Assembly (NCBI GenBank): GCA_964017195.1
Contig: OZ024889.1
Coordinates: 56,391,574-56,455,573 of the forward strand
Origin: Siderastrea radians
Taxonomy: Eukaryota; Cnidaria; Anthozoa; Scleractinia; Rhizangiidae
DNA length: 64,000 bases
Direction of reading: 5' to 3'
In this document: positions 33,401-43,715 of the stretch, in pieces
Numbering within the stretch: the first letter of the stretch is position 1
How the letters are laid out: each line of letters opens with the position of its first letter
Position numbers and translations under genes: made by a program
The notes under the pieces: model-generated
Databases searched by the model: none
What the model saw: the letters and a program-made list of their open reading frames with translations, nothing else
Told to the model about the DNA's origin: nothing

Positions 33401-35883
33401 TGGCACATAATGTGACCTCCTGGAAATTTTGCAAAATTTCCTAATATTTTTCGCACACTATCAGAAGGCCTTGTGAATGAGCTTTGTAGAGCTAATACTC
33501 TGCTGAAATTCCTATCCAAAAAACTTTTATGATTTACCTTTAGGCTAAATGGGTAGCACTTGTACGTGTACTGTCAGGGACAGCGGAGCGTATTTTGAAG
33601 TGGGGGGGCTGAAAACTAGCGCTGGAGGCACGAGTTGGTAGGGGGATGTGGGGGCATCCTCCCCCAGAAAATTTTGAAATCTAGAGTCTCGGAAATCGTA
33701 TTTACAGCATTCTCCGCGAGATACTTCTTGAAAAAATTAGCCTGGATAAAGCGTAAAATGAAAGGTACTTTTAGTGCTTACAGCAATATTTTGGAGGTTA
33801 TTTCTCAGCCTTCCGGTCTCCTACGCTAACCTGCGGTTTTTTGACACAAGCTTCCCGTCTGTGGGAAGGAAGCACACGCTGAGAAAATGTTAAAAATGCG
33901 TAAAGTTTCCGACGAGGTTTGTATAAAGTTGTAGCTTTGTAAATTCTTGTGACTTAATCAAGCAATAACAATTTAAACACTAGTTTCATCTGGCAAATAC
34001 TCTTATGTATTTTCTCGAATAACTACATATACTAAAACAAAATAAAATGTCATCCTCCTCAAAAGTGGGGGGGCTAAGGCCCCCCAGCCCCCCCGGCTCC
34101 GCCGTCCCTGACTGTAGGTTGAATGTTACAATAACAGGTACCTGTTTCACACCCAGGATCAAATGCATCCATCACATTATTTCCCATTTCATTTTCAGAG
34201 TCATCTGAACTAAAGTCATCTTGCACCAAAATCACACAATGATGAGTCACGCGATTAAGTCAGAGCGGCCAATTGCTTTTAATTGTGGCACATCACAACA
34301 TATTTTTAATCTTTGTAAAGTACAAATTTTCTTGTAATTTAAAAGAAAATAAGGAAGCGAACGAGAAACAAAATTTAAGGCGATTTCGCAAAGTGCGTTC
34401 AAACAGCTTCGTGAAAAAGCTGCTCCCCTTGTAGTATTTTATATAAGCTTAAGCTTAAAAAATTAGCATTACTGAAAACTGCTCGCGCACAAAACAACTC
34501 AGCTCACGACTACAGTACTGTCGCTCACAAAAGAAAACCACAGGAAACAAACAACGCACGCATGTTGATAATTTTGGGATAATTTTAACTTTATTTATTT
34601 TTGCTTTTCTCAACTATTGTGGACTCTCTATGGAGTTATCATTGCAAATTCTACAGACCAACAGATCTCGAAGCTGAGCCTATTTCGAAATGATTTCGAA
34701 GTCGGTACCACGTGAATATTAATAGCGAGAAATATCATATTCAAGATCTTACCACATATTAACACCAGGTTATCAGCTAGCTGCGGTTTTTTCCGCATAA
34801 AAGCAGCCTCTAAATCGCCATTTTTTCATGGAGAAGACCCGGACCGCTTCAAGAACTTTCATGAAAGGCCAAAGGTAGCAGAGAATTCGAATGGTACTAG
34901 TGGAAATGTTGACGTCTGTCTTGTGCCTTCAAAACCATGACAGTCTTTCAAACCAAGGAATATTACAGAAAGTGGTTTTCCTTTGAATCTAGCCTCAGCC
35001 CGTGGGAAAAAATCCAGCTAAACGTTTTCGCTCAACGATGCGCCATACTAGTTTCCAGTACTACACGACTGTTTCGTAGTGTTTACGTCATATAAGCTGC
35101 ATACAGTAAAACGACACAGCACTAACCCCTTCCCCGACGGGATTCTATTGTTGACCTCACCAGAAGGCGAAACGCGACGAGTATTCCCACAGGGGAACCC
35201 ACACAAACTGTGTGACCGTTTGTAGTTCAAAATTATAAGAGAATGTACAGGGAAAACCGAAACACACGGAAAGGTTTCTACTAACGTGAAATGTTGCGAG
35301 AAATATTTACGTTTAAGTTCCAAATAAACATAATTCAACCTCAATCGCTGTCTTTTGTCGTCATTGTGCCTCTACAGTCTCTACGTAGCCTGAATATTAG
35401 CCATTTCCAGCGTTTACCGATGCGGTCGACTGTACGTAATAACTATAGTTTAAACTTTGAACTTAAATGTAAATATTCATCGCAATATTTCACGTTAGTA
35501 GAAGCCTTTCGGTTTTCCCTGCACATTCTCTTATAATTTTGAAACTACAAACGGTCACACAGTTTGTGTGCGTGCCCTGTGGTATTCCGAGGCCTTCCAA
35601 GGCTTAAAAATCCGAGTATTTTGAAAATTCTGTCAGGCTGCATTCCGGCTGCCGGACTTCTTGACACTTCGCTTTGCTCATTGCTATGACCATAGGAAAT
35701 ATATCCAACCATTATTTCGCGTAGTTCTTCCAAAAAATGTAAATAAATATCTATTTACTGTAGTGGCTAGCAAGCCCTAGTTCAAATACCTGTGTCCAGT
35801 GTGTCGATATCGGCTAAAGACATGCCATCTTGTAGAAGGGCAGCCTCATGACAATCTGCATCAACTGGATTCTTCCGATCCAT
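30470..35883 (-). CDS. DBF4: DBF4-like regulatory subunit of Cdc7 kinase, six exons, 462 aa
   Basis: Exons in coding order: 35790-35883, 34142-34219, 32808-32930, 32506-32634, 32279-32413, 30470-31299. All introns are phase 1 with GT-AG ends. The last exon has all family landmarks: a BRCT-like motif N (IELKNSHIFIHLPNVKEEE, about 196-246); a segment like LVQMAEKFGIKVILLETINL; motif M (KPPFIKIEDRSRLYKP, about 335-350), which docks Cdc7; and the DBF4-type zinc finger C390-C393-H403-H409 in YCELCNCRYTTLKEHLNSSIHK order. DBF4 activates Cdc7 to phosphorylate MCM at replication origins. The protein is shorter than vertebrate DBF4, and its first 186 residues are acidic and exon-modular. The start is the first ATG of a short opening exon ending ADIDTLDT. 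It is divergent from the gene at 37330. Confidence 0.85.
31566..31862. mobile_element. Foldback element (MITE-like), 297 bp
   Basis: Ends TAGGGCGGTTTTCAAATGAG and, inverted, GAATTGAAAACTGCTCTA enclose GTGTCG/CGACAC and CCAATCA boxes in both orientations. Intron 5 of the DBF4-like gene. Confidence 0.75.
32044..32212. repeat. Foldback repeat
   Basis: TTCAGGTAAAAATATTTCAA and GGTTGAATCTCA at the left pair with TGAGATTCAACC and TTTTTTTACCTGAA at the right. About 170 bp, intron 5 of the DBF4-like gene. Confidence 0.7.
33569..34116. mobile_element. Foldback element (MITE-like) with GTCAGGGACGGCGGAGC-type ends, about 548 bp
   Basis: Left TACTGTCAGGGACAGCGGAG and right CTCCGCCGTCCCTGACTGTA are inverted repeats, followed inward by G-rich and C-rich stretches (AAGTGGGGGGGCTG and its complement). 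It lies between exons 2 and 3 of the DBF4-like gene. Confidence 0.75.
35165..35590. mobile_element. Foldback element, about 425 bp
   Basis: The left arm (about 35190-35310), with CACACAAACTGTGTGACCG and TTCAAAATTATAAGAGAATG, is inverted in the right arm (about 35455-35570). The spacer is about 145 bases and non-coding. It lies in intron 1 of the DBF4-like gene. Confidence 0.8.
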
Positions 35884-37329
35884 GCTTTATTTAATTCTGC
35901 ATCAAAGAAAATCATGTTAGTGGTGGTTCTGCAACTAACCTTTTTTTTTAATCGACGCGTTCTTCCATCGAAGGATTTCATGACGTCTTATCCCGTAATA
36001 TCTGATGCAGACTGACTAACACTAGGAAACGCCAATGGCGTTTGTTTAACCTGTGCAAATGGGAATTTATATATTTTAAAAAAGATTTAATACTTTGACA
36101 AATAGAAGGGGGTTTCGAAACTTGAACACAAAAGTGCGAATCAGTGCGTGGGAAATTTGACATATTGCATGAAAAGCAGGTCTTGAGTTTACGATTTCCA
36201 ATACGATAGATACCTCAAATGTGAAAAAAGGAATCCTTGAACAAACTTCGCGCTCATGGTAAATAGTAAAAAACATATTTCCCGCTTACCAAGCTGTCAG
36301 CCTTTATGGAAGGGTATTCATTTCAGTTCCTCTCAGTTTCCATTTCGATAACAGCATGCCATTCCTTTGCATCACTTTGAGGTAATTTTGGTAAGTAAAT
36401 TCACAGCAGACACCTTCTTAATAGCCAATGTCTTTAACAGCGCATAAACCGCGAGAGTACGTGTTGTACTTTGAAAAAGACACAATGCATCACCGATGGA
36501 ATTTTATAGCGGAACCTCGATAATCGGTTTTTGAGGCGGGGCCGTTTATTATCGCACCGGAGGTGTATTGATCATCCATGCGGTTGCTTTTAACTTCAGA
36601 TCGACCTGTCAACGCATTACGGTTTCGCGCCCCATGAACTGTGTCGCCCGAAAAATGTGGGGTATCCATGATGCTGTGCGCACTCACAAAGCACGCCGCC
36701 ATTTTCGGTTCTCTTTGACTTCAATACCGAGTATTCCCAAAAGGGATTTATAGGGCTGCCCTTCCCGTCCGTGAAAAGACAATAGGAGTAATTGCTATTG
36801 TGGAAATGTGCGAAAAATGCTCTCACTTTCGATTAATGATGGCTGTAGAGGAAATGAAAATTGCTCAACCAGAAACGTGCGAAAAATATTTCGTTTATTA
36901 CAACAAAACTTTGAGCGACCGCCGCGTGGGAATACACTTAAGCTTACACGAGTCGTGTGGAAATCTACACAGACATTGATCATCTGCTGTTGTCTGTTTA
37001 AACGAAGAATTTTATTTACGTGTTCGCGTACAGTATTAAAATAAGAGAGAGGTCTTGATAATTCGAGTTTTAGTGGAGGCTAAGTCTCGCGTGCACGTGG
37101 TTCAGCTAGCTCAGCGCGCGCGTGTTTATAGCTACGTAGACAAATAAAGCTTTTCTCTAGTATTCAACAACGCGCCGGACATTCAGCGTCAAAAAACAAA
37201 GGCAATTAACGTTGAGACAAAAATTTCACTACTTGCGGTGCCTCGTGTATGTTGCGAGCTCTTCTTCATTGCAGTCGACTCACTGAGAGGATTCCAACTC
37301 TGCTCCACTAACGCGGGCTAAGGAAAACT
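35884..37329. promoter_or_regulatory. Intergenic interval between divergent DBF4-like and ParB/methyltransferase-like genes
   Basis: The 1.4-kb interval lies between two start codons pointing away from each other. CpG-containing sequence is relatively frequent around 36600-37330, as expected near promoters, but no TATA box is clear. No gene is seen inside. Confidence 0.45.
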
Positions 37330-40300
37330 ATGGCTGAAGATTCGTCGAATAAAAAAAAATCATCTAATCGAGTAAGGGCAAAGTGGTGGCTAACACGGAA
37401 AACATTATGTTTCCACTAAAAATGGGCTCTTGAAGTCGCCAGAAGGTGTGCGCTTCCAGCACGTGGTCACGATTGGTCTGACGAAAAAAAAAGAAGGAGG
37501 TGAGTCAGTCAAGGTAAAGGTGTAACCGTCGAGTGTGACTAGTAGTGATTATAAAACGGGTCCGCACTTAAGGATCATAGTTTATTGCAGGTTAATTCTA
37601 TGCACGCAGTCTTAGGGTTTAGAACTAGAACTTGCCATTTGCTATACGGATTGCCAAAAATCTTCAGATAGAGAAAGAAATACCTGAATGTTACACTTTT
37701 GATGTATTTGATGAATATTATTTTTAGTTACTTATTTTCTGTTAATTTAAAATGAACTCAATATCCCATGCTCTGTCTTTTTAGATTACTTTCGCCAACC
37801 ACAATAAAGGTCTTCCATTACAACTGACACTTTTCGACTTCAGTGCAAGTGAAGTGTCCAAATTATTTAAAGAGTACACTGCTAGCGCCACCCAGTTTGT
37901 TTCAAGATTCCAAGAAGTGGCTCGACCATCAACCGCCACATTATCTGACAATTTATCAAGGAGCGAAAGAGCAGAGTCCCAGCCAATAGTGGGCCACACA
38001 GATACCACAGCAGTCGGTGAAAACATACCAGAACCTGTAGAAACACCTCCTAACAGACCCAGCAGAAACACTTGTGGAGCAAGGCGAAAGTTAAATGTCG
38101 GTTGTCCGATGGTGGAAAGCCCCAATGTAAGTCCGCCCAAACCAAAGCGAAGCAGACAGGATGGCATTGCTGAGAAGAGTAACGAATCATTTTCAACAAC
38201 TTTGACATCAGAGAATTTCCTTGTCAAAATGAAGGAATATGAAGTATCTGGTAAGTCCAAGTTTACTGGTTAAAGTCATAACATATTAAACTGTATCAGC
38301 AACTTTAGATCATTATGATGCAACTGTTCAATGTTGGCCTGGAGCACTTTAACTAGATGCCACCCGTTTAAAAGCTGTTCAGTTATCCACTGTTTAAAAC
38401 TATTTTGTTATAATAGCTGCCTACTGATTTTTGTCGACTGTCTGTCAATTTATTGCAAGTAATAAATTTTTGCGGGAGTTTAAATTTGCAAATGGGAGAT
38501 TTTTGTGTTTTGCGGGAACTAATTTTTGCGATTGGGAAAAACTGGTTTTTCTTGCTGGGATTATTTTTGCGATTTTCAGGAAGTTGCCTTCTATTTGGAT
38601 TATGACATTCTCGTTTTTTGAGGCTAAACTACAGAATGCAGGGCCACTTACACACATCTTCAAACGAGCCAAACGAGCCACCACATACATACACCCAACA
38701 CTTAACGCTCAAATAATCGTAGTTACTAAAAGAAGGAATGAGCTACAATGACCTACAATGATCTGCAATGACCTACAATGAGCTACAATGACCTAATTAT
38801 TCGCTAATTATTCTCCTCTCGCAGGACCGCGTTTTCCTTCTGTGCAATCTGTATAAGTGACAAACTACGTAAATACAGCGGCGTCAACAGTTCCTTCTCA
38901 TTTTCTACTGTAGTACGTTTTTCTTCTTTTCCAGCTTAAAATTGCTTAAATTAGTTTGAACTCGTTGCCAGGCTCTTTGCGTCGTGCCGCCATCTTGGAA
39001 ACAGTTACGTGACTTCATTTGTCCAATCGCTTGCGTCCAATCACATTTTCTGACTGCAATACCAATGGCGGCTTAACTAGCGGCCTAGGCTTGTTCGTGA
39101 AACCTCGTTCTTTTTCGAGCAATCTCTTCTGTTGTCGAGCGATCCAATCCTTCATTTTTGGAAGAGAAGCCTGTCTTATTTTTCCTTGTCCTTCAAAATT
39201 GTTTTAGTCCTCCGATATCTCGAATCGTTTCAGTAATTTACCGTGAAGAATTTTGGGTTATCGGTAGTGAACTTTATTTATTTTCTGTTATTTTTTGATA
39301 GGTATACATCGCGTACTGACAAGTTCGTTGAGTCCACCCCGAGAGGAGTACAGATTGAGAGAAGTGAATGCGCTTCATAAAGCTGCATTAAAACAGGGAC
39401 TTCTCGAGGTTCCCTTGGCTTATTCTAAGCCTTTGATTGTGGTGGCAAAAGGGTTATTGGATGCAACCCAAATAAAAACATCCAGGGACCTGGAAAAGTT
39501 CGAGTTAGAAGTGTTGGGGGGAAATCACAGGAGAGAGGCACTCATGGACATACTTGAAGACGAGGAAAAAGGACAAATGGACTGTTATAAGTATGTCTAC
39601 GCACAAGTATATGCAGGTAAATAAACTCAATAATATACTAAGATAATATAACAATAAATATAATAATGAATTAATTAATATACTAAATATGGCCTATAAC
39701 TGATTTTTCAAAAGATAATTATTCATTTTCAAAAATTCTGCTAGATATATATTTCATTAAACACCCGTTCCTTGAAATCTTAGGTCAAACGAAATAGAAA
39801 GTCCTTAAACGATTCCAAATGATAACAAAATTCTCGTTCAACACATTACCAAATTGCTCTGTTTAACTATTATAACTGAATGACAGTCGCGTCCACAACA
39901 AACTATTCTGACTTCGGTCGTAACACAAGAGATTTGAGGAAAGCTTTAATTAAACCGTAAGACTGAGAATAACTCTCTTCGAATTTATGTCACAGGTTGA
40001 AGACTTATCAGCCTCGAAATATTTTTGCTGATCAAGAAACTGCGATTTGTCGACTGCCAACATGTTGTGACAGTCCAGTGATTTCCAATTAGCGAGTCAC
40101 GGAAAGCTCGCGTAGAAATCTTGGTCTTCGAGATATTTATTTTATTTTGCCCCTGTCATTCAGAAGTATTTTCGTGTTGAGTCTCTTTCGTCCTCAACAT
40201 TCTCGGCTTTCATTCAACAAAACGCATTTGTGTCGAGTTTGTTTCGTATTTTAACTTCTTGGCCGTCATGCGGTAAATTATATGGGTTTACCTCGGTGTA

Positions 40301-42261
40301 AGAACCTGACAAGATTTTCTTTGTTTGCTAGCTTTTGTTTTGCTGTACGGTATTGTTTTAAATGTTTTTGTTTCCTTTGTTTTACGTCATCCCGTGAGTT
40401 TCACAGGTTCTTACACCGAGGTAAAGCCAATTATATTTTGTACTGAGACCGTTTCGTCTTCAAAATTACCGGCCGCCAGTCGGCAAATAATTGTTTCTGT
40501 TGCCGTTTGCTTGTCTCGCTGTTGACCAAAATAAATGTCATTTCGCATAAAAAAAAGCGTTGAAGTGCACATTCGCGTAGCCCTTCGCATCGATTCCCGC
40601 TCAAACCAGAAGTAAAATTTTTTGGTCCGAAAGCAACCGCAACCCAGATTCTTTTGTTCCAGTTGGTAAATTAGCGATTTGCCATGGCCGGTTGGCAAAC
40701 AGACAAAAGAATCTTTACCACACAGAAAATTGAGCAAGGCCTTCAACTGGTGTTGTGTGAGATTGCTTATTCCATGAGTATTCACTCTTCCCAGTGCACT
40801 TTTCACGGCTTTATCAAAGACATCTTTCGAAAGGGAAACGTCCGCTGTTGTGAACTTCACGAGCGTGCACGAGCGTACCGAACGTACCGTGGGCGCGTAT
40901 TTAGTCAGCAACTTCTAACAAGGCACATGCGCACTAAGCAAAAACGGGAAAAACTGGTTTCAAACCGAACTGACTCATCCGTTTCGGTGGATGAGCGGCG
41001 AATCAAAGAAAGTCGAGGCGGCTGGCAGAGGTCCCTTCCTCTTCCCGACTTGTCTAGGAAGATCGAAGGGCCTCTGCTCGCAGGGTAGCTGAAGTCAGCA
41101 TGACTAATTTAATGTTGTAAAAATTGTCTTTTAGAGCAATCGAAATTGAGTAGTGTTGTATACCACTTCCTTGTGGCTCATTCCACGGACCATGGCTGGA
41201 AGGTGAACTCCACGAATCTTTTTCAAGTGGCCAAGCCAAAAGCCACCGTAGAGGAAACGACGGGAACTCACTACAGTCGTGAAAAGCCTGTTCTTCTGTA
41301 CAATAATCTCATCAAGCTATTTGCCAAGCCCAAAACTTGGGTCATGGATGTTTTTAGTGGATGTGGTAAGTGTGATTAGAGGTTCAATTAAGGGCCTGTT
41401 TACATGGAGGTATCACGGCTAGATGAGGTCCCTTTCCATATAATCTATCTTCTTTCCTTTTCTGTGTTTACATGAGAAGTGGGGTACCTGCCCAGTCAGC
41501 CGGGGCGGGGGACCTTACCTAGCTGGGGTGATTTTTCTCCATGTAAACGCTTGAGCCGGGGTACCTCGGCTACCTGAGGAGAGGTTCATCCGGGGTCTTA
41601 AAGTTCAAATTTGCACCCCAACAAGTATCGTCTTGGTTCACTAATTCGTCGAGTTTACCTTCATAAAATAGCAAACCGAGGCACAAATAGCGATGATAAT
41701 GGTGAGATGGTTGACTAATCACAAGAACACGTCCTTTGCCCGCCATTTTGTCTGTATATGTACTTAGCAGCCGCGCCATAGCATTTTGGAACCTCACCCA
41801 AGCACCCCAGGTTGTACAGATTGTATGAAAAGACGACGATTTTACGACCCCAGTTGAGCGTGTTACCGTACCTACCTGGGAGCTCCTCTTCATCTAAACA
41901 GACCCTAAGTAAATCAGCTTAACTAAAAAGCAAGATGTTCTTGCCTTAAATTTAATTTGGTGAATAGGTATTATGGTAAGAGCTTTGTTTTATGTTTTGT
42001 TTTTGGCGTCTTTAAACAGTCGAGGTGTTAACTGATCTCAAAATAAAACTACAGAAGATGTTTCATATATTCCGCATAAAACAACAGTATGTCTGATAAA
42101 ATCTCCATAATAGCTTTATTCTTTTTTTTTTTTTTTACATAGGATCAGCGGCTTGTGCATCTGTTGGAACAGGATTCAACTGCATGATAATAGAGAAAAG
42201 TAAAAACAAGACCAGGTTGATCAGGAGAAGGCTGAACCAACTGCAATGTAGCCAATCATGA
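37330..42261 (+). CDS. ParB-like domain joined to beta-class DNA amino-methyltransferase-like C-terminus, five exons, 390 aa
   Basis: Exons 37330-37371, 37785-38250, 39302-39616, 41135-41365 and 42143-42261 are GT-AG with consistent phases (0,1,1,1). Residues 1-170 are low-complexity with a basic patch (PPKPKRSRQD), a possible nuclear signal. Residues about 184-275 resemble the ParB/sulfiredoxin fold: VPLAYSKPLIVVAKG, then FELEVLGGNHRREALMDIL with the GGNHR box at 242-246. Residues 276-390 resemble the C-terminal part of beta-class N4-cytosine/N6-adenine methyltransferases: THYSREKPVLLYNNLIKLF (motif X type), then VMDVFSGCGS (346-353, SAM motif I) and ASVGTGFNCMIIEK. Bacterial and phage methylases often carry an N-terminal ParB domain. 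Motif IV (S/D/N-PP-Y/W/F), which normally precedes motif X in this class, was not found in the exons or in 39617-41134. The protein may be inactive, or an exon is missing. A candidate AATAAA lies at 42459. Confidence 0.65.
38738..38796. repeat. Short tandem repeat of CTACAATGACC (11 bp)
   Basis: Five to six imperfect copies (CTACAATGACC, CTGCAATGACC, CTACAATGAGC) lie in intron 2 of the ParB/methyltransferase-like gene, beside a low-complexity stretch rich in TTTTTGCGGGA and TTTTTGCGATT (38440-38600). Confidence 0.8.
40281..40434. repeat. Foldback repeat, about 154 bp
   Basis: GGGTTTACCTCGGTGTAAGAACCTG at the left is inverted as CAGGTTCTTACACCGAGGTAAAGCC at the right. It lies in intron 3 of the ParB/methyltransferase-like gene, next to the RecQ fragment. 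Confidence 0.8.
40640..40911 (-). pseudogene. RecQ-family helicase N-terminal fragment, antisense in intron 3
   Basis: On the minus strand the frame 40911-40411 holds SKDVFDKAVKSALGRV, then LTQHQLKALLNFLCGKDSF and the Walker A motif PTGHGKSLIYQL, typical of RecQ helicases. Similarity ends after YQL (about 40650) without the DEAH box or later motifs, and the rest of the frame is unlike any helicase. It could be a first exon whose downstream exons are lost, or a retro- or transposon-carried fragment. It sits exactly where the neighbouring gene would be expected to encode methyltransferase motif IV. Confidence 0.65.
41391..41906. mobile_element. Foldback element (MITE-like), about 516 bp
   Basis: Ends AGGGCCTGTTTACATGGAGG and, inverted, CTCCTCTTCATCTAAACAGACCCT enclose GC-rich boxes (GGGGTACC, CCCAGGTAGG) in both orientations. 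Intron 4 of the ParB/methyltransferase-like gene. Confidence 0.7.
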
Positions 42262-43329
42262 AGAAATAGAGACATGATGAATGAACTATTTTCACTTCCA
42301 GGCAAATAACCTTCTAAAAGTTTCTTGAATTAAACTGGTACTGTCACGAGATATGGGCAAATCCAAAGACTAATTAAAAATGTTAATATTCTTCTTTGTT
42401 AAAAACTAATTTATAAGCAGGTGAAAAGAAACTATTGCATTTTGCCACGGATAAAGACAATAAAAGGGTTACAACTTATGTAAAGTTAGCGCGTTTTAAG
42501 TTCTGTCATCGTTTCTCGGACAAATTGCAAAAATGCTCTAAGTTACGGGATTGCAGAAAAACGCCGCACACTCATTTGCATCTCATTGGACAACAAAAGA
42601 ATAACAAAACAGCACATTTGTTATATGCCTCGTTCTTTTAAACTCTGAATTAATTGTTTCGCTTTTCCCTTTTGCGTAAGTGTTGCAGGGGCCGCTCGTG
42701 CAAGGTTTGCCCATAATTTAGAACAAACTGTATCACAAGAATTCTCGTGACAGTGCTTTTTTAATGGGTTCGTTCAGTTTTTTGAAATCTTTTGGACATT
42801 TATTTTAATTTCGGAGTTGAAGGGATTGGTAATGAGTCCAAGATTATTGCACTGACATATTAACCCAGATATTTGACAAATTGGACTTTATAAGTATAAG
42901 GAAATAATGATTATTTAAAAAAATAATCACTGCAAGTTTGTTGTTTTTGGAGCTGATGATGGTCGTCCAAAATTTCCTTACGTTGTCAAAAGGTACTGTA
43001 GTACGGGTTTAGTACGGGTTTAATTTCACAAACTGATAGTAAATCGGCCTCGTCTTAATATTATCAGTGTGAAAGCATTACCTCATACTAAATTAGGTGT
43101 TTCTTAACAGCTTTATGCACAAAGAACAGTGTTTCCTGGTTAATATCGATATGAAACTACCTTGCCCATCAGTTAGAGAAAGGAAATTATATGATACTTA
43201 CTGCAAGACTGTTATGTATGAATTACGAAACCATTTGAAATTTCTAATTTCTGCAGATTGAAATTGCTGTTAGAGGAGACCAGAGAAATATCAGTAGCCC
43301 TTTTCTGCGAACCCCTGTCTCTCAGCCAT
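42262..43329. other. Intergenic stretch, no gene seen
   Basis: AT-rich sequence downstream of the ParB/methyltransferase-like gene; a possible polyadenylation signal AATAAA at 42459 and a short direct repeat (TAGTACGGGTTTAGTACGGGTTTAA) near 43000 are the only marks. Confidence 0.5.
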
Positions 43330-43715
43330 TTCTACGACTCATTTCTGCCTCAAAAATTTCTGTGGCCGAAATGGCTTCAGAAATTTCTGTGGCTGAAAGG
43401 GCCTCAGAAATGTCTGCGGCCCAATGAGTCTCAGAAATTTCTTCGGCCAAAAGGGCCTCAGAAATTTCTGCGGTCCAATGATCTCAGAAATTTCTGCAGC
43501 CGAAAGGGCCTCAGAAATTTCTGTGGCCAAAAGAACCTCAGAAATTTCTGCAGCCCAACAGTGCCAAGAAATTGTGCCTCGGAAATTTCTGCGACCCATC
43601 AGCGCCAGGAAACTTCTTTGGTCCAATTGCGCCGCGGAAATTTCTGCGGCCCAATGCCACCCTGTATTTTCTGTGGTACTTTCTGTTCATGGCTCAGAAA
43701 TTTCTGAGGCCATTC
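43330..43715. repeat. Second CAGAAATTTCTG array, ~27-bp period
   Basis: About fourteen imperfect units of the form GGCCTCAGAAATTTCTGCGGCC plus a short variable link (AAAAG, CAATGA). The 12-base palindrome is the same as in the 27340-27830 array, although the links and period differ. Both strands translate into repetitive proteins (EISAA, FLRPK), which are artefacts. Confidence 0.85.

Noticed and set aside
37781..38260. 159-residue minus-strand frame
   Set aside because: Antisense shadow of exon 2 of the ParB/methyltransferase-like gene.
40684..41088. 134-residue plus-strand frame
   Set aside because: Antisense shadow of the RecQ fragment; no splice support.
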